A stretch of 64,000 nucleotides of DNA, from positions 35,628-99,627 of the forward strand of contig NZ_NQWI01000004.1 of NCBI RefSeq assembly GCF_002532535.1, written 5' to 3'. The notes under the pieces are model-generated. The model saw only the letters and a list, made by a program, of their open reading frames with translations, was not told where the DNA came from and did not search any database. Shown here in pieces: positions 34,519-42,810 of the stretch. The DNA comes from Candidatus Viridilinea mediisalina (lineage in GTDB: Bacteria; Chloroflexota; Chloroflexia; Chloroflexales; Chloroflexaceae). The first letter of the stretch is position 1. Each line of letters starts with the position of its first letter. The position numbers were made by a program, and so were the translations under genes.

Positions 34519-34645
34519 TTGTTAGCGCGAAAAAGTTCTGGGCCGCGACGTTGGCTGAGCCTGTCGAAGCCAACGTCGCGGTGGCTTCGACAGGCTCAGC
34601 CAACGCGACGCCCCCCACGAGCCCAGGGCTTTTTCGCGCTAACAA
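34519..34645. repeat. Nested palindromic element with GGCTTCGACAGGCTCAGCC core
   Basis: Outer arms TTGTTAGCGCGAAAAAG and CTTTTTCGCGCTAACAA are perfect, with CTGGGC/GCCCAG inside them. Within lies CGCGACGTTGGCT paired with AGCCAACGTCGCG, and then GGCTTCGACAGGCTCAGCC, the core of the 42-bp array at 63.7 kb. It ends 7 bases before the stop codon of the next gene. Confidence 0.85.
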
Positions 34646-34652
34646 ATGATTC

Positions 34653-35066
34653 TTACAAACTCTCGCGTAGCATCGTCCCATCGGGTAGCCAGCGAATCCG
34701 CACCCCATCCACCTCGGTCCACGTCTCCCCGTCATCGTCAAACTCTTCGTCACGCACAATGACCGGGCCGGCGTTGTATGACCACTGCAACAACTCGTCT
34801 ATGGTGTACCAGCCCGACTGGTACTGCACCTGGTCGGTGGGATTGAGCCAGAAACGAATCTGGCCATCCATCCATTGCCAGCGTTCGAGGGAACGCCACT
34901 GCTTTCCCTGATCGTTCAGTACGCCCTTCAACTCCTCAAGCATCCGTAAGAGTTCCGGCAGCGTATGGCGATTACTGTAGCGTAACTGGAGTAGGCGTTG
35001 GTTTACTGCATCACGTAAGCGTTCCAGTTCCGGAATACCCAGTTCTTGGATGTCGATGTCAGTCAC
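34653..35066 (-). CDS. Conserved hypothetical protein
   Basis: A 137-residue acidic protein with no recognised family. The N-terminal half is helical (ELERLRDAVNQRLLQLRYS), the C-terminal half is rich in Trp and strands (WYTIDELLQWSYNAGPVIV, TWTEVDGVRIRWLPDG). It stands alone downstream of the helicase gene and has codon use like its neighbours. Confidence 0.6.
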   Translation of the reverse strand: MTDIDIQELGIPELERLRDAVNQRLLQLRYSNRHTLPELLRMLEELKGVLNDQGKQWRSLERWQWMDGQIRFWLNPTDQVQYQSGWYTIDELLQWSYNAGPVIVRDEEFDDDGETWTEVDGVRIRWLPDGTMLRESL

Positions 35067-35275
35067 AGCAGCGTCCTTTCTGTGGATACCGGTTCAGCCG
35101 GGCGGCTGTGAGCGCCCTTGAGTGTGCTGAAGCTACGAAGCAAGCTGATCCGCTCCGATATCCATTCCAGAGCGACTCCAATGGGTGTCGTCCGACGCGT
35201 ACTGCGGTGTACGAACTCGCCGGGTGATACTACCCGTACTATCATCATACCGCAAAACTGTTACAGTAAACGTGC

Positions 35276-35314
35276 AAAAAAGCTGAAACTAGGGTCACGT
35301 TCCGGAATCAGCTT
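35276..35314 (-). terminator. Intrinsic terminator of the DEAD-box helicase
   Basis: On the minus strand AAGCTGA pairs with TCAGCTT, followed by TTTTT. The stem includes the TGA stop codon. The loop contains TTCCGGAA and is about 21 bases long, which is large, but a T-run directly after the stem supports the call. Confidence 0.55.
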
Positions 35315-36882
35315 ACTTTTGGCTTCGCAAACGAGACCTTGACGGGTTTACCGCGCAAATTGACCCCCGAGAGCCCCCGTACCACCCGGTGCGCGGTGTC
35401 ATTCGGCACCTCAACGAAGGTGAAGCGGTCGTAGATGTCAATCGCGCCGATCTGCTTGCCAGGGATACCCACTTCGTTAGCAATCGCGCCCACAATATCG
35501 GCAGGGCGCACGCGGTCGAAGCGCCCAACATCAAGGAAGAGCCGGATCATGCCCGCTTCGGCACCGGCCCCATCGCCCTCCACCGAAACCAAGCTCTCTT
35601 CCTGTTCCACTTCGTTGAGCAACAGTTTGAAGGCAGCAGCGGCCAAATCGGCAACCTCATGCCCTTCGGCCATCTCCTCGACCATCATAATGTAGGGGTC
35701 AAGCTCACCCTCACGCAGAACTTCGCGTAGCGCATCACGGAAAGCTTCGCGCCGCCGCGCCGCCACATCGGCGAGCGAGGGCAATTTGAGGCGCTGGATG
35801 CGCGAGCGCGTGGTGCGCTCAATAATCTGGATTTGACGCCGTTCACGCGGAGTGATCAGCGAGATAGCGAGGCCCGTGCGCCCGGCGCGCCCAGTGCGCC
35901 CGATCCGATGCACATAGCTCTCCGGATCGCCCGGTACATCATAGTTGATCACATGGGTCACATCGGGAATATCGAGGCCACGGGCAGCCACATCGGTGGC
36001 AACGAGCAGTTCCGCTTGGCCCTCGCGGAAGCGCTTCATCACCCGCTCACGCATGGGCTGGCTCAGATCGCCATGGATCACCTCAGCCATATAACCACGC
36101 CCTTGCAGACTCTCACCCAAGCGGTCGGCGTCAGCACGGGTACGGCAGAAGATCATGGCCGAACCGGGGGTTTCGACATCCAACACACGACAGAGGGCGT
36201 CCAGCTTTTCACGCGGAGTCACTTCGTAATAGACTTGGCGCGTGCGCGGTGCCGTGAGTTGTTCACTCACCACACTGATCCGTTTGGCCTCACGGGTATA
36301 GCGCATGGCCAAATCAAGCACTGCGGCTGGCATCGTCGCTGAAAAGAGCGCCGTCTGCCGTTCGTTGGGGGTTTGCTGCAAGATATACTCAATATCCTCG
36401 GCAAAGCCCATATCGAGCATCTCGTCCGCCTCATCAAGGATGACCATGCTGATATGATCGAGTACCAAGGTACCGCGACGCATATGATCCATCACGCGCC
36501 CTGGGGTACCAACCACCACCTGCACCCCACGCGCCAAACTGCGCAACTGGCGCTCAATCGGTTGCCCGCCATAGACGGGGGTGACGCGGGTAGACGCATG
36601 TTTACCATAGCGAAACATCGCTTCGGCAACCTGCATAGCCAATTCACGGGTTGGCGCTAAGACCAAAGCCTGGGGCACATGCTCAGGCTTGAGACGGCTA
36701 AGGATGGGCAGAGCAAACGCCGCCGTCTTGCCGGTGCCTGTCTGGGCATGGGCAATAACATCGTGGCCTGCCAACATAACGGGAATCGCCTGGGCCTGAA
36801 TCGGCGTCGGCTCATCATAACCTAGATCGCGCAACGCGATCAGGATTGGTTCACTAAGTCCAAGTTCGCTGAAGATTGTCAT
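35308..36882 (-). CDS. deaD: DEAD-box ATP-dependent RNA helicase, DeaD/CsdA-like
   Basis: RNA remodelling helicase of 524 residues, likely for ribosome assembly or RNA decay. Motifs are the Q-motif PTPIQAQAIP, AQTGTGKTAAF (Walker A), PTRELAMQ, VILDEADEMLD, SATMP, ARGLDIPDVTHVINYD and HRIGRTGRAGRTG. The C-terminal part (about 440-520, MIRLFLDVGRFDRVRPADIVG to VKVSFAKPK) is a DbpA/CsdA RNA-binding domain. The ATG at 36882 is only seven bases from TGGTATAAT, so the mRNA is probably leaderless; a terminator overlaps the stop codon. Confidence 0.95.
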   Translation of the reverse strand: MTIFSELGLSEPILIALRDLGYDEPTPIQAQAIPVMLAGHDVIAHAQTGTGKTAAFALPILSRLKPEHVPQALVLAPTRELAMQVAEAMFRYGKHASTRVTPVYGGQPIERQLRSLARGVQVVVGTPGRVMDHMRRGTLVLDHISMVILDEADEMLDMGFAEDIEYILQQTPNERQTALFSATMPAAVLDLAMRYTREAKRISVVSEQLTAPRTRQVYYEVTPREKLDALCRVLDVETPGSAMIFCRTRADADRLGESLQGRGYMAEVIHGDLSQPMRERVMKRFREGQAELLVATDVAARGLDIPDVTHVINYDVPGDPESYVHRIGRTGRAGRTGLAISLITPRERRQIQIIERTTRSRIQRLKLPSLADVAARRREAFRDALREVLREGELDPYIMMVEEMAEGHEVADLAAAAFKLLLNEVEQEESLVSVEGDGAGAEAGMIRLFLDVGRFDRVRPADIVGAIANEVGIPGKQIGAIDIYDRFTFVEVPNDTAHRVVRGLSGVNLRGKPVKVSFAKPKVS

Positions 36883-36889
36883 GGCACCG

Positions 36890-36898
36890 ATTATACCA
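36890..36898 (-). promoter_or_regulatory. Extended -10 promoter of deaD (leaderless)
   Basis: TGGTATAAT on the minus strand; seven bases separate its end from the ATG at 36882-36880, so the transcript should begin at the start codon. Confidence 0.6.
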
Positions 36899-36901
36899 TG
36901 C

Positions 36902-36974
36902 GGGGGCGGCTTCGCTGCTTACGCAGAGCTTTCTTTCTTTCACGTTGACGGCTTCGCCGCCAACGCGCAAGCGC
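36902..36974. repeat. Degenerate GGCGGCTTCGCC hairpins
   Basis: GGGGCGGCTTCGCTGCTT and later CACGTTGACGGCTTCGCCGCC with AACGCG are damaged copies of the variable-arm hairpin family in the deaD to GGDEF gap. Confidence 0.5.
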
Positions 36975-37067
36975 AAAACTTTACCAAAACCCTACCAATA
37001 ACGCCCTAACCTACAAGCCTACAATTATGGTATGCTAAGAGTCTATTGGACTGTTCAAGGATGACCA

Positions 37068-38924
37068 ATGACACCCCTAGCCCGGATCCTTGTAGCCGAT
37101 GACGACCCAGCCCTCTGCCTGATTCTGCGCGAAACGTTGCAGGATGCGGGCTATGAGGTTGCGCTTGCCTATGATGGCGATCAACTGGTACGTATGGCCC
37201 AAGAAGATCCCCCTGATCTGCTGCTTGTGGATCTCATGATGCCACTGATGGACGGGTTTGAGGCAATTCGCCAATTGCGTAATGATACCCGCACATCACA
37301 CCTGCCAGTGATTATCCTTACGGCACGTAGCGCGTCATCGGAAGTGGTGGTTGGGTTCGATACTGGCGCGGATGATTACATTGTTAAACCCTACGATATT
37401 GACGTCCTCCTGGCGCGCATCCGCAGCCACCTGCGCCGCGCCGCAAAGTTGCCAGTCCGCAATCCCTTGACTGGCCTACCTGGAAATGTCCTGCTGGAAG
37501 CCGAACTAAAACGCCAACTGAAGCAACAAAACGATTTTGCACTACTCTATGTTGATCTCGATAACTTCAAAGCTTTCAATGATGCCTATGGCTTTGCCCG
37601 TGGCGACCGGGCCATTCATCTGTTGGCCGACACCCTCTCCGCCATTGCCTCCAGTGAAGACTTTTTGGGCCATATTGGTGGCGATGATTTTGCAATCATC
37701 CATTACGGCGAGCAGAGCGAACAACTCTGTCAGCGTATCATTGCCAGCTTCGATGCCCAAGTACCCCAACTCTATGATGAGGTAGATCTGCAGCGTGGCT
37801 TCTTGCGCGGCATTGATCGCCAGGGTATGGCGCGTCAGTTTGGGTTGCTTAGCCTCTCCATCTCAGTTGTGAGTACCAGCGAACGGGAATTTACGAGTGT
37901 GGATGAGATCAGTAAGATTGCGGCTGAAGTCAAACAAGCCGCCAAGAGCATTTCGGGCAGTAGCTATGTCTTTGATCGGCGGAGCAGCAAGCAAGCCCCC
38001 CCCGAAGAACGACGCGGTTTGCCGCGCCCTGCCGCACTCATCATCTATATCAATGATAGCATCCGCGCCGCAATGGTTACCAGCCTGCGCCACCAGGGCT
38101 ACCGCCCCCTCATTGCCGACAGTATCGTGCGCGCCCAAGATTTGCTGGCCCAAACTCCCAACCCTGCACTGCTGCTAGCTACCACGAGCGATGAAGCGGT
38201 GTGGCAACTTTGTAACCACTTCGCACCGCCCATTCCACTCATTGCGATTGTGCCCAATCAAACCGATGCCCGCGTGGCCATTGAGCGGGGAGCCAAAGTG
38301 GCACTCATTGCCACTGAGAATATCGTAGACTTTAGCGATCAACTGATGCTCCACCTGCCCCCGGCTGAAGCAACGCAACCACTGCGTGACGAAGAGCCGA
38401 TCCAGATGCAGCAGGTGCGCACCCTGACGTTGCAGCGTGAAGCGAACGAAGATAGCCTCACGCTCTTGCCTAATCGCGCCCACGTTGATCGACGTCTCAT
38501 TGAGTTTGTGGAACAGAACCAGAGTAGCGCCCGCCAATTGGTAATCGTACTGGCCGACCTTGATCACTTCAACGATCTCAACCTGCGCTTTGGCCATATG
38601 CTGGGCAATGAAGTCCTGCGTATTGTTGCTGATCTACTCCGTAGTAGTACCCAACCTGCTGATGTGCTGGCACGCTACAATGACGACAAGTTCCTGATCT
38701 TGATCCCTGACCAGACCATTACGCAACTGAGTCACCGCATTGAAACCCTGCGCCTGCGCGTGGCCAACTATCCATGGTATAATCTGCACCCCCAACTGAG
38801 CCTGACCATCAGTTTCGGGATGGTTGCAGCCTCTGGCCAGAGTGCCGAGGAACTCATAACGGTAGCCATTCAACGCATGCAACAAGCGAAGGCTGCCGGA
38901 CGCAATTGTGTCGTTGCGCTGTGA
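37068..38924 (+). CDS. REC-GGDEF-pseudoREC-GGDEF response regulator
   Basis: A 618-residue signalling protein. Residues 1-125 are a receiver with the phospho-Asp in LLLVDLMMPLMDG and Lys in VKPYDI. A GGDEF domain follows (about 140-300) with GGDDF in place of GGDEF and no clear RxxD inhibitory site. Residues about 320-430 look like a second, degenerate receiver (ALIIYINDS start). The last domain (about 455-618) is GGDEF-like but reads YNDDKF at the active site, so it is probably not catalytic. Roles would be c-di-GMP synthesis by the first GGDEF and sensing or dimerising by the second. Ribosome site AAGGA at 37057. Confidence 0.87.
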   Translation: MTPLARILVADDDPALCLILRETLQDAGYEVALAYDGDQLVRMAQEDPPDLLLVDLMMPLMDGFEAIRQLRNDTRTSHLPVIILTARSASSEVVVGFDTGADDYIVKPYDIDVLLARIRSHLRRAAKLPVRNPLTGLPGNVLLEAELKRQLKQQNDFALLYVDLDNFKAFNDAYGFARGDRAIHLLADTLSAIASSEDFLGHIGGDDFAIIHYGEQSEQLCQRIIASFDAQVPQLYDEVDLQRGFLRGIDRQGMARQFGLLSLSISVVSTSEREFTSVDEISKIAAEVKQAAKSISGSSYVFDRRSSKQAPPEERRGLPRPAALIIYINDSIRAAMVTSLRHQGYRPLIADSIVRAQDLLAQTPNPALLLATTSDEAVWQLCNHFAPPIPLIAIVPNQTDARVAIERGAKVALIATENIVDFSDQLMLHLPPAEATQPLRDEEPIQMQQVRTLTLQREANEDSLTLLPNRAHVDRRLIEFVEQNQSSARQLVIVLADLDHFNDLNLRFGHMLGNEVLRIVADLLRSSTQPADVLARYNDDKFLILIPDQTITQLSHRIETLRLRVANYPWYNLHPQLSLTISFGMVAASGQSAEELITVAIQRMQQAKAAGRNCVVAL

Positions 38925-38951
38925 AAGGAAGCCCTATCCGTGAGAAATCCT

Positions 38952-40118
38952 ATGTCCGACATGCGTCGCCTCGGTACCATCCTGCTGATCGGGGTGGTAG
39001 CCGGAGCAGCGGCGCGACACTATATTACGGCTCGCACGCGGGCTGAGGCCGAAGGTGGCCCGCGCCTGATCGATTGGAACCAAGCCCGCACAGCAGCGCT
39101 GCGTGTCTCGCAGTGGGAACAAGCCCCCGTCCACGCCCGTGAATACCGCGAAGCCCAGTATCTGCGCTTGGTCAAACAGAGTGAGCCGCTGATCGCCGAG
39201 TACCTAGGCGTACAACTGCCCCAGCCCATCACCCGCGTCTATGTCCACGACCGGCGCGAGTGGCTGGAGGCCAACTTTGTCTCGTTTGAACACCTCTTCC
39301 AGCCGGTCGAAGCCATCTATGCCCGCGCCGGACAGCGCAGCACTGCCGCGATCCTGATGGGCGATTTCAACGGACGGCTGATTGGGGCCCAGATGGGGGT
39401 AATGTTGGGCTACCTCGCCCGCCGCGTGCTTGGTCAGTATGATCTCAGCCTGCTCTCGCCCGATCCCGCCGCACGCGGTGCGCTCTACTTTGTTGAACCC
39501 AATATCGCCAATGTGCAACACCAACTCGGGCTCAACGACGAAGACTTCCGGCTCTGGATTGCACTCCACGAGGCAACCCATGTCTTTGAGTTTGAAGCCT
39601 ACCCCTGGGTGCGCGAGCATTTCCGCAATCTCTTGCAGCAATACTTTGATCAGTTGGATCAGCAACTCGAAAGCATTGGTTCAGGTCTGCCCCAAGTCTT
39701 AGCGCGCCTCATTCAAGGCTGGAGCAGTGGGCAACACTGGATCGAACTGGTGCTGACGCCAGAACAGCGGGCCATCTTTGAACAACTCCAAGCCCTTATG
39801 TCAATCGTCGAGGGCTACGGCAACCATGTGATGAATGCCGTCGGCAAGCGGCTGCTGCCCAGCTTCGAGCAGATCGAACAGCGCGTGGCACTACGGCAGT
39901 CTACCAAGACGCTGATCGAGCAACTCTTCAACCGCATCACCGGCATGGATCTCAAATTGGCCCAGTACCAGCAGGGCGAAGCCTTCATCAACCAAGTGAT
40001 TGCTATGCGCGGGCGCGCCTTCGCCCACCGCGTCTGGGAATCCCCCGCCCATCTGCCAACCATGGCCGAGATCAAGTGCCCAGAGGAGTGGATCGCCCGC
40101 ATTGAGCGCTTGGGGTGA
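38952..40118 (+). CDS. Zinc-dependent metalloprotease-like protein (zincin_2/DUF2342)
   Basis: A 388-residue protein with an N-terminal hydrophobic stretch (about 7-22) that may anchor it. The motif HEATH in ALHEATHVFEFEAYPW gives the HExxH zinc site and the following segment matches the zincin_2 family. A GTG at 38940 would add four residues. Family members are often linked to coenzyme F420 gene clusters in Actinobacteria, but none are seen here. The gene follows the GGDEF regulator after 27 bases and may be co-transcribed. Substrate unknown. Confidence 0.82.
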   Translation: MSDMRRLGTILLIGVVAGAAARHYITARTRAEAEGGPRLIDWNQARTAALRVSQWEQAPVHAREYREAQYLRLVKQSEPLIAEYLGVQLPQPITRVYVHDRREWLEANFVSFEHLFQPVEAIYARAGQRSTAAILMGDFNGRLIGAQMGVMLGYLARRVLGQYDLSLLSPDPAARGALYFVEPNIANVQHQLGLNDEDFRLWIALHEATHVFEFEAYPWVREHFRNLLQQYFDQLDQQLESIGSGLPQVLARLIQGWSSGQHWIELVLTPEQRAIFEQLQALMSIVEGYGNHVMNAVGKRLLPSFEQIEQRVALRQSTKTLIEQLFNRITGMDLKLAQYQQGEAFINQVIAMRGRAFAHRVWESPAHLPTMAEIKCPEEWIARIERLG

Positions 40119-40122
40119 GGAG

Positions 40123-40170
40123 AGATGCGGGATGCGGGATGTGGGATGCGGGATGCGGGATGCGGGATGA
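40123..40170. repeat. 7-bp tandem array GGATGCG
   Basis: About six units of GGATGCG/GGATGTG directly after the zincin gene. Confidence 0.8.
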
Positions 40171-40249
40171 AAGGGAGCGCAACATTCGCCCTATGCTGGG
40201 TGCGCGGGCCTTTAGAGGCTGTCTGAAAATTCTATGGATTGGCGTTGGA

Positions 40250-40545
40250 GTGCCGACTTCAGTCGGCTGAGGTCTTTGGTAGCGCTGGGAAGCCGACAGG
40301 CATCGGAGGGCCGACTTCAGTCGGCTGAGGTCTTTGGTAGCGCTGGGAAGCCGACAGGCATCGGAGGGCCGACTTCAGTCGGCTGAGGTCTTTGGCAACG
40401 CTGGGAAGCCGACAGGCATCGGAGGGCCGACTTCAGTCGGCTGAGGTCTTTGGCAACGCTGGGAAGCAGACAGGCATCGGAGGGCCGACGTTAGTCGGCT
40501 GAGATCTTTGGTAGCGCTGGGAAGCCGACTAACGTCGGCACTACC
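40250..40545. repeat. 58-bp tandem array
   Basis: About five units of exactly 58 bp, starting at GCCGACTTC positions 40252, 40310, 40368, 40426 and 40484. Each unit has GCCGACTTCAGTCGGC, a perfect hairpin, and the last has the covarying form GCCGACGTTAGTCGGC. The array is preceded by a piece of the 100-bp element. Confidence 0.92.
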
Positions 40546-40612
40546 TACGGCACAAACAGGAACGTTCCTCCTCCCTCATCCTTCCTCCTTCCTCCTTCAT
40601 CCTTCCCCCTCA

Positions 40613-41305
40613 TCAGCGCATGCGACTCAAGATATGCCGCTTCTGGCTCTCGAACTCCTCTGGCGAGAGGATGCCCCGATCACGGAGATCGGCTAGGCGC
40701 GTTAGTTCATCCACAATCGAAGCGCGGGTGGCTGGTGGAAGCGGCTGTGGCGCATAATCATGTTCGGGCAAATAGCCATAGCCCCGCTCATGGTTATGCT
40801 TTGCGTCAAGCATGACGCGCTTAAATTGGACTGGATCGGCAATCCGATCCATTGTATTATTGCTCTCTTCACCAGAAGCGGTCAAAATAGCCACTGTCCC
40901 AAAGTTCATCATGCGCCCAATGATGCTTTGGCGCAATTCAACATCGTTGATCTTCTCCAACGAAGATGCCACCGCTCGCTTGGTAATCACCCCGCGCACC
41001 TGAATCACCCGCCGGTCGGTGATAATATACTGATCATTGATCCAACGCAGGTAGTCAATAAAACCACTAATCAGCACAATAACACTAATTCCAACGCAGA
41101 TCAACAGAATGAGATTACTTGCAGTCAATTCACCAATAACCACACTACTAGTATCAAATGCCATATGTGAAGCAACCCCAGCCGCCACCAAGAGCGAGAT
41201 GAGCGAAAGTTCAGCCAGAATGTTGGTGATCAGCACGAAGACATGTTGGCGAGCAACATAGAGAATTTGCTCACCAGCACTGAGTTGCTGTTCAATGTAA
41301 TCCAT
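40613..41305 (-). CDS. Bacterial PH-domain membrane protein with SHOCT domain
   Basis: A 230-residue protein; AAAGGAG before the ATG at 41305 sets the start. Two membrane segments (about 25-45 and 60-85) precede a bPH2-like domain (about 92-170; YIITDRRVIQVRGVI, SLEKINDVELRQSIIGRMMNFG, IADPVQFKR). The last 30 residues (LTRLADLRDRGILSPEEFESQKRHIL) are a SHOCT domain, a short oligomerisation unit. Function is unknown for the family; it is often a stress or membrane protein. Confidence 0.85.
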   Translation of the reverse strand: MDYIEQQLSAGEQILYVARQHVFVLITNILAELSLISLLVAAGVASHMAFDTSSVVIGELTASNLILLICVGISVIVLISGFIDYLRWINDQYIITDRRVIQVRGVITKRAVASSLEKINDVELRQSIIGRMMNFGTVAILTASGEESNNTMDRIADPVQFKRVMLDAKHNHERGYGYLPEHDYAPQPLPPATRASIVDELTRLADLRDRGILSPEEFESQKRHILSRMR

Positions 41306-41634
41306 CACGACTCTCCTTTGATATAGCGCTGGGGAAACTCTCGGCTTGCGTTGTAGCGACGAAGCCACCAAAACGCAAGTACTAAAGAGGAGATTATGGG
41401 GCTGTGCCCCATTAGTAGGTTGTAGGGCGGCAGTGCTAAACTCAATGCGCATGGAGCATGGCTCACGCTTCCCCACATATAGTAATAAACTGTGCTACAG
41501 CATCAGATTATCCACGAGAGACCACGCAATTATACCAATTACCCTTGAACATGCCACATTATCAAGAACGCGAAAGCCTATTGGGACGCCGTGTTCGACA
41601 ATCTGCAATCTGCAATCTACAATCGTAAATGGTA
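41306..41634. other. Intergenic region with damaged hairpin and 108-bp element
   Basis: No gene in these 329 bases. A degenerate hairpin (GGCTTGCGTTGTAGCGACG with AACGCAAGT, about 41343-41380), GTGCCCCATT-type remnants, and a full copy of the 108-bp element that overlaps the recO stop. Confidence 0.6.
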
Positions 41635-41637
41635 TTA
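41530..41637 (+). repeat. 108-bp element, second full copy
   Basis: Same length and ends as the copy at 26025 with a few substitutions; heptamers are AATCTGC, AATCTGC, AATCTAC. Its last three bases are the stop codon region of recO, just as the copy at 26025 meets the bactofilin stop. Confidence 0.88.
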
Positions 41638-42390
41638 TTCAACTCGCAGGATCTCATCAAGAAAAGCCACCGACTTGAGTTCCCGTTCAAGCAGTTGGCG
41701 CAGGTAGGCGCGAAGCACTTGAGCGGCCTCGTCACGCACATGGGCCGAAAGGTGCAACCGCTCAACCACGTTCAGCGGTTGGGTCTGTAGGTAGCGCAGC
41801 AAACGAAAGGCTGCGCCGCTCAACGGTAGCGCAGCCCGGTCAGCATTGCAGTCATGCGGGCAGAGCATGCCACCCAAGCTGGGGCTAAAATGTTCAGCCG
41901 CTTCGCTCAGGCGGGCACCACAGACTGCACAGTAGTGCAAATGGGGGCGATAGCCCGCCAGATGCAGCAGGCGCAACTCATAGGCACGCAACACGAGATC
42001 GGGGTAGGCGCTCTGATCGAGCGCCCCCAAAATGGCTACTAGTAGTTCAAAGAGTTGCTGGCTCTCGTCTTCCTCTTCGGTAAAGCGGTCGTAGAGCTCT
42101 GCCGCATAGTAGGCACAACTCAAGCGCGGCAGGCTCTCCCGCAGCGAAGCATGCGCATGCAACGTCTGGCTCTGGGTCACCAGATCAAGATTACGCCCCA
42201 CTGCCAAGAGCAAATTGGCATGGGTAAAGAGTTCAAGGTAGCCAGCCAACTTACTCGTCGTCTTACGCGCCCCCTTGGCCACCACGCGCCGTTTGCCCCC
42301 TGGGGTTGCCAACAACAACAGACGATCCGCCTCACCGAAATCGCTGCGGCGCAGGATCAGAGCCTCCGTGCGATAGACGCGCTCACGCAT
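41635..42390 (-). CDS. recO: DNA repair protein RecO
   Basis: Recombination mediator that helps load RecA with RecF/RecR. The ATG at 42390 gives 251 residues, a usual size. The N-terminal OB fold starts YRTEALILRRSDFGEADRLL, followed by TPGGKRRVVAKGARKTTSKLAG. A four-cysteine zinc finger is formed by CAVCGARL and MLCPHDC. The tail (VRDEAAQVLRAYLRQLLERELKS) is the normal RecO end. A well-formed promoter is 155 bases upstream, leaving a leader of about 147 bases. Confidence 0.94.
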   Translation of the reverse strand: MRERVYRTEALILRRSDFGEADRLLLLATPGGKRRVVAKGARKTTSKLAGYLELFTHANLLLAVGRNLDLVTQSQTLHAHASLRESLPRLSCAYYAAELYDRFTEEEDESQQLFELLVAILGALDQSAYPDLVLRAYELRLLHLAGYRPHLHYCAVCGARLSEAAEHFSPSLGGMLCPHDCNADRAALPLSGAAFRLLRYLQTQPLNVVERLHLSAHVRDEAAQVLRAYLRQLLERELKSVAFLDEILRVE

Positions 42391-42544
42391 AGCAAGCTTG
42401 CTCCATAGGCTGCCAGCGCCAAGCACAGGTTGCAGAACAGAGCCTCATCTCCGTAGGAGCAACGGGAAGCAGAGGCATCAAGCTTGGCCATACGCTCACG
42501 TAGGCGCTTGTTGTGGGGGCACAGTCAAGCTGCATCGTACTTCT

Positions 42545-42573
42545 ATTATAGCTACGATGCGAACCATGGGCAA
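42545..42573 (-). promoter_or_regulatory. recO promoter
   Basis: On the minus strand TTGCCC (42568-42573), 17-base spacer and TATAAT (42545-42550). Start of transcription would be near 42537. Confidence 0.6.
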
Positions 42574-42605
42574 CTGTAGTCCTAGAGCAATGGTTCGTAG
42601 GTACG

Positions 42606-42780
42606 TTACCATTTGCGAGGACGCGAGGACGCGAGGACGCGAGGACGCGAAGACGCGAAGACGCGAAGACGCGAGGACGCGAAGACGCGAAGACGCGAGG
42701 ACGCGAAGACGCGAAGACGCGAAGACGCGAGGACACGAAGCCCTCGCATCTTCGCCTCACGCATCCTCGCAAAATGGTAA
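42606..42780. repeat. 8-bp tandem array bounded by inverted repeats
   Basis: Ends TTACCATTTGCGAGGA and TCCTCGCAAAATGGTAA are near-perfect complements. Between are about fourteen units of GCGAGGAC or GCGAAGAC followed by GAAGCCCTCGC and CTTCGCCTCACGC. It looks like an inverted-end element whose left arm has expanded by slippage. Confidence 0.9.
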
Positions 42781-42810
42781 AGCAACCTTCGGTTTTTCTG
42801 AAACCATCTT

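Larger units (their letters stand above)
40119..40612. other. Intergenic region filled by tandem repeats
   Basis: No gene in these 494 bases. In order: a 7-bp array (40123-40170), the left end of the 100-bp element (40212-40254), a 58-bp tandem array (40250-40545) and a pyrimidine-rich tract of CTTCCTCCTTCATCC type at about 40563-40612. Confidence 0.8.
42391..42810. other. Intergenic region: recO leader and tandem array
   Basis: These 420 bases hold the recO leader (42391-42537) and promoter, then the 8-bp tandem array bounded by inverted repeats, then a 30-base spacer to the next gene. A 44-codon minus-strand frame starting MAKLDASASRCS overlaps the recO start, with no clear support. Confidence 0.6.

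Noticed and set aside
40250..40545. CRISPR-like array
   Set aside because: Units are identical along their full 58 bp with no unique spacers, and no cas genes are present; the same holds for the 42-bp array at 63.7 kb.
42390..42500. 44-codon minus-strand leader frame MAKLDASASRCS overlapping recO
   Set aside because: No ribosome site seen and it ends inside recO; could be a leader peptide but evidence is too thin for a gene call.
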